From: Nodosilinea sp. WJT8-NPBG4
Lineage (GTDB): Bacteria; Cyanobacteriota; Cyanobacteriia; Phormidesmidales; Phormidesmidaceae
Direction: 5' to 3'
NCBI GenBank assembly: GCA_019359285.1
Contig: JAHHHQ010000064.1
Coordinates: forward strand, 1 to 64,000
DNA: 64,000 nt
The notes beneath the pieces were generated by a model. The model worked only from the letters and a program-made list of their open reading frames with translations. It made no database searches and was not told where the DNA came from. Numbering within the stretch: position 1 is the first letter of the stretch; every line of letters starts with the position of its first letter. Below, piece after piece: positions 44,884 to 52,056 of this stretch. The position numbers were made by a program, and so were the translations under genes.

Positions 44884-47800
44884 ATGCCTGTGTCTTTATC
44901 CAACCCCACCCTTAGCCCCAACTCACCAGTAGCCACCGTGCTGGGCTGGCTGAAGCAGGCCATGGGGTTGCCCACGGCGGAGCTGCACATCAAGCTGCGG
45001 GGCAACATTCTTCACGTGCTCTGCGAGACCTCGGCGGCGCTAGATCAGTCGGCGGTGCTGCTTAAACTGGTGCGATCGCTGATCGATGGCGGCGACGACT
45101 TGGTGCGCCAGCACTACCCCCAGGTGTATCAGCTCTACGTCTACAGCCGGCTAGAGGGCAACCCCACCCCCGAATGGACGGCCCCGATCTATCTCAACCG
45201 GCTAGAGCGGCACCTGGCCCAGCTGGTGCTCGAAAACCAGGATGAGGCCGATATCAAGGCCACCCATTCGCTGCTGGAGAAATATAACCAGGGCCAGTCG
45301 GCTCGGGGAGTCGAGGGCGGCAGCGGGGCGATTGTACTGTCGAACCTGAGCTTGGCCCGCAAGGGCGACCCCGAGGCGATCGCCTGGTACCTAAGTGAGA
45401 CCCTCAGCAGCCTCGATGTTGGCGTGTGGGTCAGCATTAAGGCCATCCCCGGCACCGCCCACCTGCACCGGATGGCGATTCCGGTCGGGCTGGCGTCGCG
45501 CATCGCCGGCGACGATGGCGACACCACGGCAGACGACCCAGCGGGCACCGATACGACCATCTCTCGGCTGTGGATTCTCTGCGAAGCCACCTACAGCCCG
45601 GACCCTTCGCTGATTGCCCGACCCACGGCAGAACGGCTGCGGCAGCTTCAGCTCACCCAGTTTAAGGATGCGGTGCTGCTGCTCCAGGTGCGGGGCGAAA
45701 CTAAGCCCGACTGGAGCCTGCGCATTGACCTCACCCCGCCCGAGGAAATGCTGCGGGAGTGGGGCCGCTGGGGCGATACCGATGCGATCGCCCGCTTACT
45801 CTCGGCAGCGGTAGCCAGCTGGCACCTAGGCGTCACCGCCGAGCTCACCAACGGCACCCTGCACCTGATCTGCTCACCCCAGAGCGGCGACCACGACACC
45901 CAGCAGGCCGAGGGGCTAGCCGCCCAGGAGGCAGTGCTCGAAGCCCTGACCACTCCCCTTAACGACCTCGCGCCCCAGGGCATTCCCCGAGCCGTGATCT
46001 ACGGTCAAGCCGGGGCTACCGCCACCCCTGCCTGGGTGCACTATCTCGACCTGCCCGCCGCCGAGCACAGCGCCCTAGCCGACACCCCCGAGTACCTGGG
46101 TCAGACCGGCGACCTGCCCGCGATCGCCTTTCTGCTCACCCGGCTGCTCAACCCCAGCCTCGACGACCGCCTGGCCACGGGCGGCCAGCGGGTGCAGCTG
46201 CTGCGCCGCGACGGGCTGCTGCACGTCATGGTTGACGGCCCGGTGGCCCCCCGTCGCCGCCTAGTGGCCCCACCCATCAACGACTATTTGCTGTCCCTTA
46301 GCCCCATGGGCATCGAGGGGGTGCGAATTTATGGACGGCGATCGGGGCAATCGCAGCCCGCCTGGACCTTTGGCCAAGACTTTTTGGCCCGCCGCCGCCT
46401 GGTGCCCGAGGCCACCCCAGAGTTCACCGCCTCCGACTCCTACGTCAACGAGCTGCTGGTGCGACCCGACGGCCCCGTCACCGCTGCCGAGATCGAAGCC
46501 GAGCTAGAGGACGACGTTGCCCTCAGCCAGTGGGTGCAAGACGTGCTGGCCCAGGGGCGGCGGCTACTGCTGCGATCGCAGTTGCTTACCAGCGCCACCC
46601 CCGAGAATCTAGGCGACGGTGTCGAGAGCCTTGACAATCTGGGTCGCTCCGACGGGTTCAAAATTGCCGTGGTGTGGGCGGCAGTCGGCGTCCTCGTCGC
46701 CCTTCAGGTGGATTGGCTGCTGGGGCAGATCATCACCCCGCCGAGCCAGCAGGCGAAAGCCGAAGACATTGCGCCTCCCCTCACTGAACCCCCTGAGCCC
46801 AGCGACCCCTTGGCGGAAGATCTGGCCGAGCTTGACTGGCCCGGTTCTCAAAGTAGCGACAACGGCTGGGGCGAAGGTGGCTTTACCAGCGACTCCAACG
46901 GCGACGTCGGGGCACAATCCCTCGACACCAGCCCCAGCCAGCCTATTGTCGCCATCGATGACCTGGTTGAGCAGGCTTCGTTCTCCAGCTTCAACAGCGA
47001 CCAGATGAACGAAAAGCTGGCCCTCTACTACCAGCGCCTAGAGCAGTCTGGCCCCCCGGACGTCATGATCGTAGGCAGTTCCCGCGCCCTGCGGGGGGTA
47101 GACCCAGCAGCTCTGCGCCAAGAGCTGGCCACCATCGGCTATGACAATGTCAGCATCTTCAACTTTGGCATCAACGGGGCCACCGCCCAGGTGGTTGATC
47201 TGGTAATTCGCCAGGTGCTAGAGCCCGATCAGCTGCCCCAGCTAATCATCTGGGCCGACGGGGCGCGGGCCTTTAACAGCGGCCGAGTCGATGCCACCTA
47301 CAACGCCATTGCGGCATCCCCCGGCTACCGCGAGGTGGCCAGCCGCCGTGCCGAGGAAGTTGAGGCCGTTGCCACACCCGGCGACCCCACGGCTCCGGGT
47401 AGCCCCGAAACTGCTACCGGGTCGTTGCCCAAGAGCTACGCCGCTATGGATGAGTGGCTCAGCGGTCGACTGGCCACGGTTTCAGCGGTCTATGCCGATC
47501 GCGATCGCCTCAAGGGCTGGTTTCAGCAGCGGCTGATGGTCGCCACCCCCACCCCTACTGGCTCTAGCGAAGAGGGCCTCGACGCTGCTATGCCTGAGGG
47601 CAGCACCATCGACTTCGACGGCTTTTTGGCCCTCTCAGTGCGGTTTAACCCGGCCACCTATTACCAAGACTTTGCTCGGGTTTCGGGCCGCTACGATGGC
47701 GACTACGACAGCTTTCGCCTAGAGGGCCAGCAGGTCGATGCCTTTGCCAATCTGCTCAGCTTTACCCAGGAGCAGGACATTCCCATCGTATTCATCAACA

Positions 47801-48066
47801 CCCCCCTCACCGATGAATACCTCGATGACTACCGGCAAGATGCTGAGGCCGAGTTCTTGCAGCACATGCTCAAGCTATCCACCACCGAGACCGGGTTTCT
47901 CTTTCGTGACTTTGCCCAGCTCTGGCCCGATCGCTACGACTATTTCTCAGACCCCAGCCACCTGAATCGCTACGGCGCCTATCAGGTCTCTAGCCAGCTG
48001 GGCCAAGACCCGCTAATTGCCTGGCCCCGCCCCGCCGCTCCCCCTGCTCCCCCCGCCCTGCCATGA
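44884..48066 (+). CDS. DUF1574 protein: four repeat domains, one membrane helix, SGNH-type acyltransferase domain
   Basis: 1060 aa. The N-terminal half holds four related domains (about 15-104, 150-283, 290-390, 400-500), each with a G-x-L-H-x-x-x strand and ending in 'VYVYSR/VIYGQ/RIYGR ... PAW' type text. A membrane helix (about 594-617) separates a Pro/Asp-rich linker from the DUF1574 domain (about 700-1050). That domain has SGNH blocks: GSSRALRG (731-738), GIN (762-764) and DPSH (D1023, H1026). The next gene, an MBOAT protein, overlaps by 4 nt. By analogy with AlgI/AlgJ or PatA/PatB pairs it probably transfers acetyl groups to an exported glycan; this is inference. Confidence 0.88.
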   Translation: MPVSLSNPTLSPNSPVATVLGWLKQAMGLPTAELHIKLRGNILHVLCETSAALDQSAVLLKLVRSLIDGGDDLVRQHYPQVYQLYVYSRLEGNPTPEWTAPIYLNRLERHLAQLVLENQDEADIKATHSLLEKYNQGQSARGVEGGSGAIVLSNLSLARKGDPEAIAWYLSETLSSLDVGVWVSIKAIPGTAHLHRMAIPVGLASRIAGDDGDTTADDPAGTDTTISRLWILCEATYSPDPSLIARPTAERLRQLQLTQFKDAVLLLQVRGETKPDWSLRIDLTPPEEMLREWGRWGDTDAIARLLSAAVASWHLGVTAELTNGTLHLICSPQSGDHDTQQAEGLAAQEAVLEALTTPLNDLAPQGIPRAVIYGQAGATATPAWVHYLDLPAAEHSALADTPEYLGQTGDLPAIAFLLTRLLNPSLDDRLATGGQRVQLLRRDGLLHVMVDGPVAPRRRLVAPPINDYLLSLSPMGIEGVRIYGRRSGQSQPAWTFGQDFLARRRLVPEATPEFTASDSYVNELLVRPDGPVTAAEIEAELEDDVALSQWVQDVLAQGRRLLLRSQLLTSATPENLGDGVESLDNLGRSDGFKIAVVWAAVGVLVALQVDWLLGQIITPPSQQAKAEDIAPPLTEPPEPSDPLAEDLAELDWPGSQSSDNGWGEGGFTSDSNGDVGAQSLDTSPSQPIVAIDDLVEQASFSSFNSDQMNEKLALYYQRLEQSGPPDVMIVGSSRALRGVDPAALRQELATIGYDNVSIFNFGINGATAQVVDLVIRQVLEPDQLPQLIIWADGARAFNSGRVDATYNAIAASPGYREVASRRAEEVEAVATPGDPTAPGSPETATGSLPKSYAAMDEWLSGRLATVSAVYADRDRLKGWFQQRLMVATPTPTGSSEEGLDAAMPEGSTIDFDGFLALSVRFNPATYYQDFARVSGRYDGDYDSFRLEGQQVDAFANLLSFTQEQDIPIVFINTPLTDEYLDDYRQDAEAEFLQHMLKLSTTETGFLFRDFAQLWPDRYDYFSDPSHLNRYGAYQVSSQLGQDPLIAWPRPAAPPAPPALP

Positions 48067-49544
48067 CCCTGCCCTCCCTGGTCTATGCCCTGTTTTTGCT
48101 CAGCGTTGTCGGCGTGTTTTGGACGCTGGAGTCGTTGCAGGCGCGGCTGTGGCTGCTGGTGGTGGCCAGCCTGATCTTCTACGCCTCAATTCAGGTGCAG
48201 TATCTGCTGCTGATGGTGGCGGTGCTGATCGTGACGTTTTTTGTCGGCAATGCGATCGCCGCCCCCCTCGATTGGCGCATCCCCAACCCCCGCTGGCAAT
48301 TAGCTGAACGGGGCTGGAACCAGCGCCGCACCCGATTGCTGTGGCTAGGCGTGGGCATCAACGTGGCCCTGCTGCTGGGGTTTAAGTATGCCGAAGGGCT
48401 GTTTCGCTGGCTGGGGATCGAGCTGGGCAGCGCCCCCGACGACACCCTCACCCGCATCATCATGCCCCTGGGGCTGAGCTTCTTTGTCTTTGAGTGCATT
48501 GCCTACCTGGTGGATGTGTATCGGGGGTCGCCAGCGGCGCTCAACTTCTCTGACTTTGCCGCCTACAAGCTCTACTTCCCGAAGCTGATCTCTGGCCCCA
48601 TCACTCGGTTTCACCCCTTTATCGACCAGGTCGAGCAGCAAAAGCCGCCGGGCCTCAACACCGCCGTCGAGGGGCTGTGGCTGATCGCCTACGGGGCGAT
48701 GAAAAAGCTGCTGATCGCTGACCACATCGCCATTTTGGTTAACCTCAGCTTCGACAACCTGGAGCGGGCGGGCAGCGCCGACATTTGGTTGGCCACCTTT
48801 GCTTACGGCCTTCAGCTCTACCTCGACTTCAGTGCCTATGTGAACATTGCCCGAGGCAGCGCCCTGCTGATGGGTATTAACCTGCCCCAAAACTTCGATG
48901 CCCCCTACTTCACCACCAGCCTGGCCGACTTTTGGCGGCGCTGGCACATCACCTTGGGCGACTGGCTGCGCAACTACCTCTACTTTCCGCTGGGAGGGTC
49001 GCGGCGGGGGGTGGTGCGCACCTGCATCAACCTGATGGCGGTGATGCTGATCGCAGGGGTCTGGCACGGCAACAACTGGGGCTTTCTCATCTGGGGTGCC
49101 ATTCATGGGGCGGGGCTGGTGGTGCATCGCCTCACCCAGTCGTGGGGCAAAGCGGTGCCCAAACTCAAGGCGTTTTGGGGCACGCTGCCGGGGACGGGGC
49201 TGGGCTGGCTGCTCACCCAGGGGCTGGTGTTCTTTAGCTGGCTCTTCTTTCGGCTGCCCGAGCCCGATCGCTACACTCTGGCCCTACAGCGGCTCTGGGG
49301 TACCCCGTCGGATGCGCAGTTTAGTCAGCTGGTCTATCTAGAGTCGCTGGGCTTTACGTTTACGCAACTGCTGCTGCTGCTCTGTGGGGTGGTGGGGCTG
49401 ATGGCGGGGGCCTACGTGATCAAGCGGGGGCTCAAGCTAGAGCTGAGCTGGCCGGTGAAGCTACTGCTGGTGCCGTTGTTTAGCGTGATGGCCTGGCTGC
49501 TGGCTCCGGCGGAGACGTTGCCGTATATTTATTTCGACTTCTAG
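48063..49544 (+). CDS. MBOAT family O-acyltransferase (AlgI/PatA-like)
   Basis: 493 aa, about ten to twelve membrane segments. Family motifs are IIMPLGLSFFVFECIAYLVDVYRG, YFPKLISGPITR, FWRRWHITLGDWLRNYLYFPLGGSR, and the catalytic His in AGVWHGNNW. Starts with ATGA overlap on the DUF1574 gene. MBOATs of this type pass an acyl group across the membrane to a partner SGNH protein that loads the polysaccharide, which fits the upstream gene. No polymerase gene is in the window, so the glycan is unknown. Confidence 0.93.
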   Translation: MTLPSLVYALFLLSVVGVFWTLESLQARLWLLVVASLIFYASIQVQYLLLMVAVLIVTFFVGNAIAAPLDWRIPNPRWQLAERGWNQRRTRLLWLGVGINVALLLGFKYAEGLFRWLGIELGSAPDDTLTRIIMPLGLSFFVFECIAYLVDVYRGSPAALNFSDFAAYKLYFPKLISGPITRFHPFIDQVEQQKPPGLNTAVEGLWLIAYGAMKKLLIADHIAILVNLSFDNLERAGSADIWLATFAYGLQLYLDFSAYVNIARGSALLMGINLPQNFDAPYFTTSLADFWRRWHITLGDWLRNYLYFPLGGSRRGVVRTCINLMAVMLIAGVWHGNNWGFLIWGAIHGAGLVVHRLTQSWGKAVPKLKAFWGTLPGTGLGWLLTQGLVFFSWLFFRLPEPDRYTLALQRLWGTPSDAQFSQLVYLESLGFTFTQLLLLLCGVVGLMAGAYVIKRGLKLELSWPVKLLLVPLFSVMAWLLAPAETLPYIYFDF

Positions 49545-49631
49545 GCTGGTGGGGAGTGGGAGAGTTGGAGGGTGGAGTTGATGCCGCTTGCCGAAGGTTG
49601 AGGGGAGTTGAACCTGTCCTACCCAGAGCTG

Positions 49632-50195
49632 ATGGATTTACCGGCTGAGCAGCCAATTTTGTATACGTCGCGGTTGGTGTTGCGACCGTTTGTGCTGGCG
49701 GATGTAGCGGCGGTGGTGGCGCTGGCGGGCGATCGCGCCATTGCCGAATATACTCTCTCGATTCCCCACCCCTATACCAAGGCCGATGCGGAGGAGTGGA
49801 TTAGCCAACGGCCAGCGGCTTGGGCAGAGACAAAAGCGATCAACTACGCCATTACGCTGCCTGGCGGCACTCTCTGCGGGTCGGTTGGGCTGGCGTTGTA
49901 CCCGGCCTACAACATGGCAGAGCTGGGCTATTGGATAGGGCGGCCTTACTGGGGTCAGGGCTATGCAACGGAAGCTGGGGCCGCCGTTGTGGACTTTGGG
50001 TTTATCTCTCTGGGGCTGAACCGCATTAATGCTGTGCGCTTTGGCGACAACCTCGCCTCGGGTCGGGTGCTGGAAAAGCTGGGCCTGGCGCAGGAGGGCT
50101 ATCGGCGGCGACAAACTCCGAAGTGGGGGGTGTATCGCGATGTGGCCCTCTACGGTCTGCTGCGAGAGGACTGGGAAAAAGGTAGGGATGGTTGA
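49632..50195 (+). CDS. GNAT family acetyltransferase (RimJ/RimL-like)
   Basis: 187 aa from ATG 49632; a TTG at 49608 with AGGGGAG too close is the alternative. The pattern TSRLVLRPF, ELGYWIGRPYWGQGYATEA (acetyl-CoA loop) and FGDNLASGRVLEKLGL matches the ribosomal-protein N-acetyltransferase branch. The target is not predictable. A G-rich spacer separates it from the MBOAT gene. Confidence 0.9.
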   Translation: MDLPAEQPILYTSRLVLRPFVLADVAAVVALAGDRAIAEYTLSIPHPYTKADAEEWISQRPAAWAETKAINYAITLPGGTLCGSVGLALYPAYNMAELGYWIGRPYWGQGYATEAGAAVVDFGFISLGLNRINAVRFGDNLASGRVLEKLGLAQEGYRRRQTPKWGVYRDVALYGLLREDWEKGRDG

Positions 50196-50202
50196 CGCCA
50201 GT

Positions 50203-50281
50203 GTAGGGACGCATGGTATGCGCCCTGCGGGGTATTTGGTTTGACGACCCTAGACTGGGCGGGGCAAACGCCGTTTGCCCC
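50203..50281. repeat. two dispersed palindromes of the GTAGGG...CCCTAC kind
   Basis: AGGGACGCAT (50205-50214) pairs imperfectly with ATGCGCCCT (50218-50226). GGGGCAAAC (50261-50269) and GTTTGCCCC (50273-50281) form a perfect 9-bp dyad followed by TACGG. They belong with the 28-bp palindrome at 57041-57068. Confidence 0.6.
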
Positions 50282-50328
50282 TACGGAGTGGCGGTTGACG
50301 AATCTAATGAGGCTGGTGGATCGTGCCA

Positions 50329-50802
50329 CTACATGGCGGCTTCGGCGGGGGCTTTTTTGCGGGTTTGGCGCTCGAAGCGCTGGCCCAGATCATCGACCAT
50401 GGCGTCGAGGCCGCTGCCGTCGCCGTGGGCTTTGGCGTGGCGGTAGACCTGAAGGGCGGCGGTAAAGGCGTCGCTGCCGACGGCGGCGAGGGTGTCGTCG
50501 AGGTCGGCCTGGAGCTGGGCGAGGGCCATAGCCAGGGGATAGATGGTCTCAAACAGGTGGACGTCGCGCTGGAGTTCGGCGATGTCGAAGGAGCGGGGCA
50601 AAAAGTCGGGGTGCTGAACGGCGACATCGAGGGCTTTTTGCACGAAGGCGCGGCTTTTGTCGCCCATTTTGGGCATGGAGCGTTTGACCTTGGGAGCCAC
50701 GTCGATGACGAAGGGGAGCCGATCGCGGATAAGGGCGATCGCGCCCATGATTTCGTCGCGGGCTTGCGGGGAAAGGGTGGCGCTAATGTAGTTGCTGGTC
50801 AT
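50329..50802 (-). CDS. conserved hypothetical protein
   Basis: 157 aa, soluble, predicted all helical. Conserved-looking text LSPQARDEIMGAIALIRDRLPF, KMGDKSRAFVQKAL and FDIAELQRDVHLFETIYPLAMAL resembles an unnamed family found in several phyla. No catalytic motif. Convergent with the GNAT gene. Confidence 0.8.
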   Translation of the reverse strand: MTSNYISATLSPQARDEIMGAIALIRDRLPFVIDVAPKVKRSMPKMGDKSRAFVQKALDVAVQHPDFLPRSFDIAELQRDVHLFETIYPLAMALAQLQADLDDTLAAVGSDAFTAALQVYRHAKAHGDGSGLDAMVDDLGQRFERQTRKKAPAEAAM

Positions 50803-50964
50803 AGGTAGGTGCCTCTCAAGATGGTTTTCTCAAGATTCCCAGCTACAAATACAAAATCTTTAATAAAGATCAATTTTTCTTTCCGTGCATTGCTGCGCGT
50901 ATAGACCTCCGGGCATGGCTAACGCTAGGGGAAAGCCTCGCCAGCGTTGTGCACCAAATGCTAA

Positions 50965-51183
50965 CTATGCTGCATTGGGCGCAATCAACTGGGCGTAGAG
51001 GGGTTTCTCTTTGGAGAGTTTGCTGACGCTGAGCACAGAGAAACCCAGGATATTGCCCTGGTCATCTACGCGTTCCATGATGGCATCGTGGTCGGTTTCG
51101 CGTAGGTAGCCGGGGGCATCTGAGAAGAGCACTTCGAGGAAGTCGGCTTCGGGGTCAAACCAGATTTTTACAGATTGGGCCAT
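50965..51183 (-). CDS. DUF2283 family protein
   Basis: 72 aa. The pattern KIWFDPEADFLEVLFSDAPGYLRETDHDAIMERVDDQGNILGFSV is DUF2283. Members are usually the second gene of small toxin-antitoxin-like pairs behind a DUF4258 protein. Here only a C-terminal scrap of such a partner remains at about 51168-51250, so this is probably an orphan. Confidence 0.9.
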   Translation of the reverse strand: MAQSVKIWFDPEADFLEVLFSDAPGYLRETDHDAIMERVDDQGNILGFSVLSVSKLSKEKPLYAQLIAPNAA

Positions 51184-51250
51184 AGTTGCTCTCCCTGTTT
51201 GAGTTTGTCGGTCAAATAGGCCGTGATGATAAAGGCGTCGCTGGCTAACA
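51168..51250 (-). pseudogene. C-terminal fragment of a small toxin-like gene (DUF4258-type?)
   Basis: Directly upstream of the DUF2283 ATG one frame reads LLASDAFIITAYLTDKLKQG then EQLW and stops at 51170-51168, overlapping the DUF2283 start. 'FIITAYxTDKxKxGExLW' is how I recall the ends of DUF4258-type proteins that precede DUF2283 genes. The front part is missing; the fragment abuts the hicB stop, suggesting a deletion that joined two modules. Confidence 0.45.
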
Positions 51251-51256
51251 ACGGTT

Positions 51257-51481
51257 CTAAGCCGCTTTGAGCTGGTAGATGATGGGGCGATAGGTGGGCG
51301 GTGGAATGGGTTTGCCTTCGGCTTGGGCGGCGTCTAACCAAGCCTGCTTGGCCAGGTTAAGTTCCTGCAGTGCTTCTAGGGGGGGTTCGCCAAAGGCAGA
51401 GCAGTAGTTGAGGTCAGGGATGTCGGCGATGTAGCCTTCGTCTTCGTCGCTGTAGAAGATGTTGATGTGGTAGTCTTTCAC
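51257..51481 (-). CDS. hicB: HicB-type antitoxin
   Basis: 74 aa with GTG start. It is the partial RNase H-like HicB fold: YHINIFYSDEDEGYIADIPDLNYCSAFGEPPLEALQEL. No C-terminal DNA-binding domain. It begins 2 nt after the end of a hicA pseudogene, the usual hicA-hicB order. With hicA broken, the antitoxin no longer has a cognate toxin at this locus. Confidence 0.9.
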   Translation of the reverse strand: MKDYHINIFYSDEDEGYIADIPDLNYCSAFGEPPLEALQELNLAKQAWLDAAQAEGKPIPPPTYRPIIYQLKAA

Positions 51482-51483
51482 GG

Positions 51484-51733
51484 TTAATCCTCCAGCGTTA
51501 GGTTATGGGTTTCCACTAGCTCTAAAATTGTTTGACTGGATAAGCCTTGGCTTTGCCTTTGACATTTTGGAGGTTGACCAGTTTTGCAATTTCAGGGCGG
51601 GTGTAGATATGATGACTGCCATTGACGCGAGACAGGCTAAACCCAAAGGCTTCAACTAAGCTCACCATATCCTTGAAGCCAACATTTGGGGGTTATTGAG
51701 AATCTGACGAAGGAGTTTCTGTCTTTTGCTCAT
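51484..51733 (-). pseudogene. hicA: hicA toxin gene disrupted by two frameshifts
   Basis: From ATG 51733 the frame reads MSKRQKLLRQILNNPQ and then stops. Restoring one base in the CCCCCAAAT run continues with NVGFKDMVSLVEAFGFSL and SRVNGSHHIYTRPEI, including the HicA catalytic GSHH. A second missing T in the TTTTAG run restores LELVETHNLTLED and a stop at 51484-51486. Both lesions are single-base losses in homopolymers. Confidence 0.88.
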
Positions 51734-51858
51734 GGGGGTGTGGATCTAGTCATCATGCTGGCTGCCGAGAGGCTTTCAATCGTCTCAATGCCGATGCGGG
51801 TGTCTTTCAGACGAATGTCGTCTGCGGCCAGGAAATCAAAATAATCTTCGAGCTGCAT
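51730..51858 (-). pseudogene. N-terminal fragment of a DUF433 gene
   Basis: From ATG 51858: MQLEDYFDFLAADDIRLKDT then RIGIETIESLSAASMM and a short unrelated tail, stopping inside the hicA start (ATGA overlap). The 'IRxKxTRIGIET' segment is the start of DUF433 antitoxin-like proteins, which normally continue about 40 more residues with an HTH. The rest is lost. A third truncated small module in 0.9 kb. Confidence 0.65.
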
Positions 51859-51949
51859 TGGGTTCACCTGAGATCGCACATTCATCAATCATAGGCCTGG
51901 GGTTGTTGAAGCTCTTGCAGCAGGGCTTGACAGGTCTCACCCTGGTGCC

Positions 51950-52035
51950 ATGCTCTGCCTGGGCATTGTGGTTGTGCGGCTCTGCCTCCTGCGACTGGCG
52001 GCAGAGCCGCAGCAGAGCATTCCAATGCAGAGCAT
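51950..52035. repeat. cruciform-forming dispersed element (MITE-like)
   Basis: Outer arms ATGCTCTGC (51950-51958) and GCAGAGCAT (52027-52035); inner arms GCGGCTCTGCC (51976-51986) and GGCAGAGCCGC (52000-52010), both perfect. Elements built on 'GGTGCCATGCTCTGC ... GCAGAGCATGGGAACGAG' are familiar from cyanobacterial spacers. It lies 20 nt beyond the stop of the NLR-like gene and could also end its transcript. Confidence 0.65.
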
Positions 52036-52056
52036 GGGAACGAGGGACAGCTGAGT

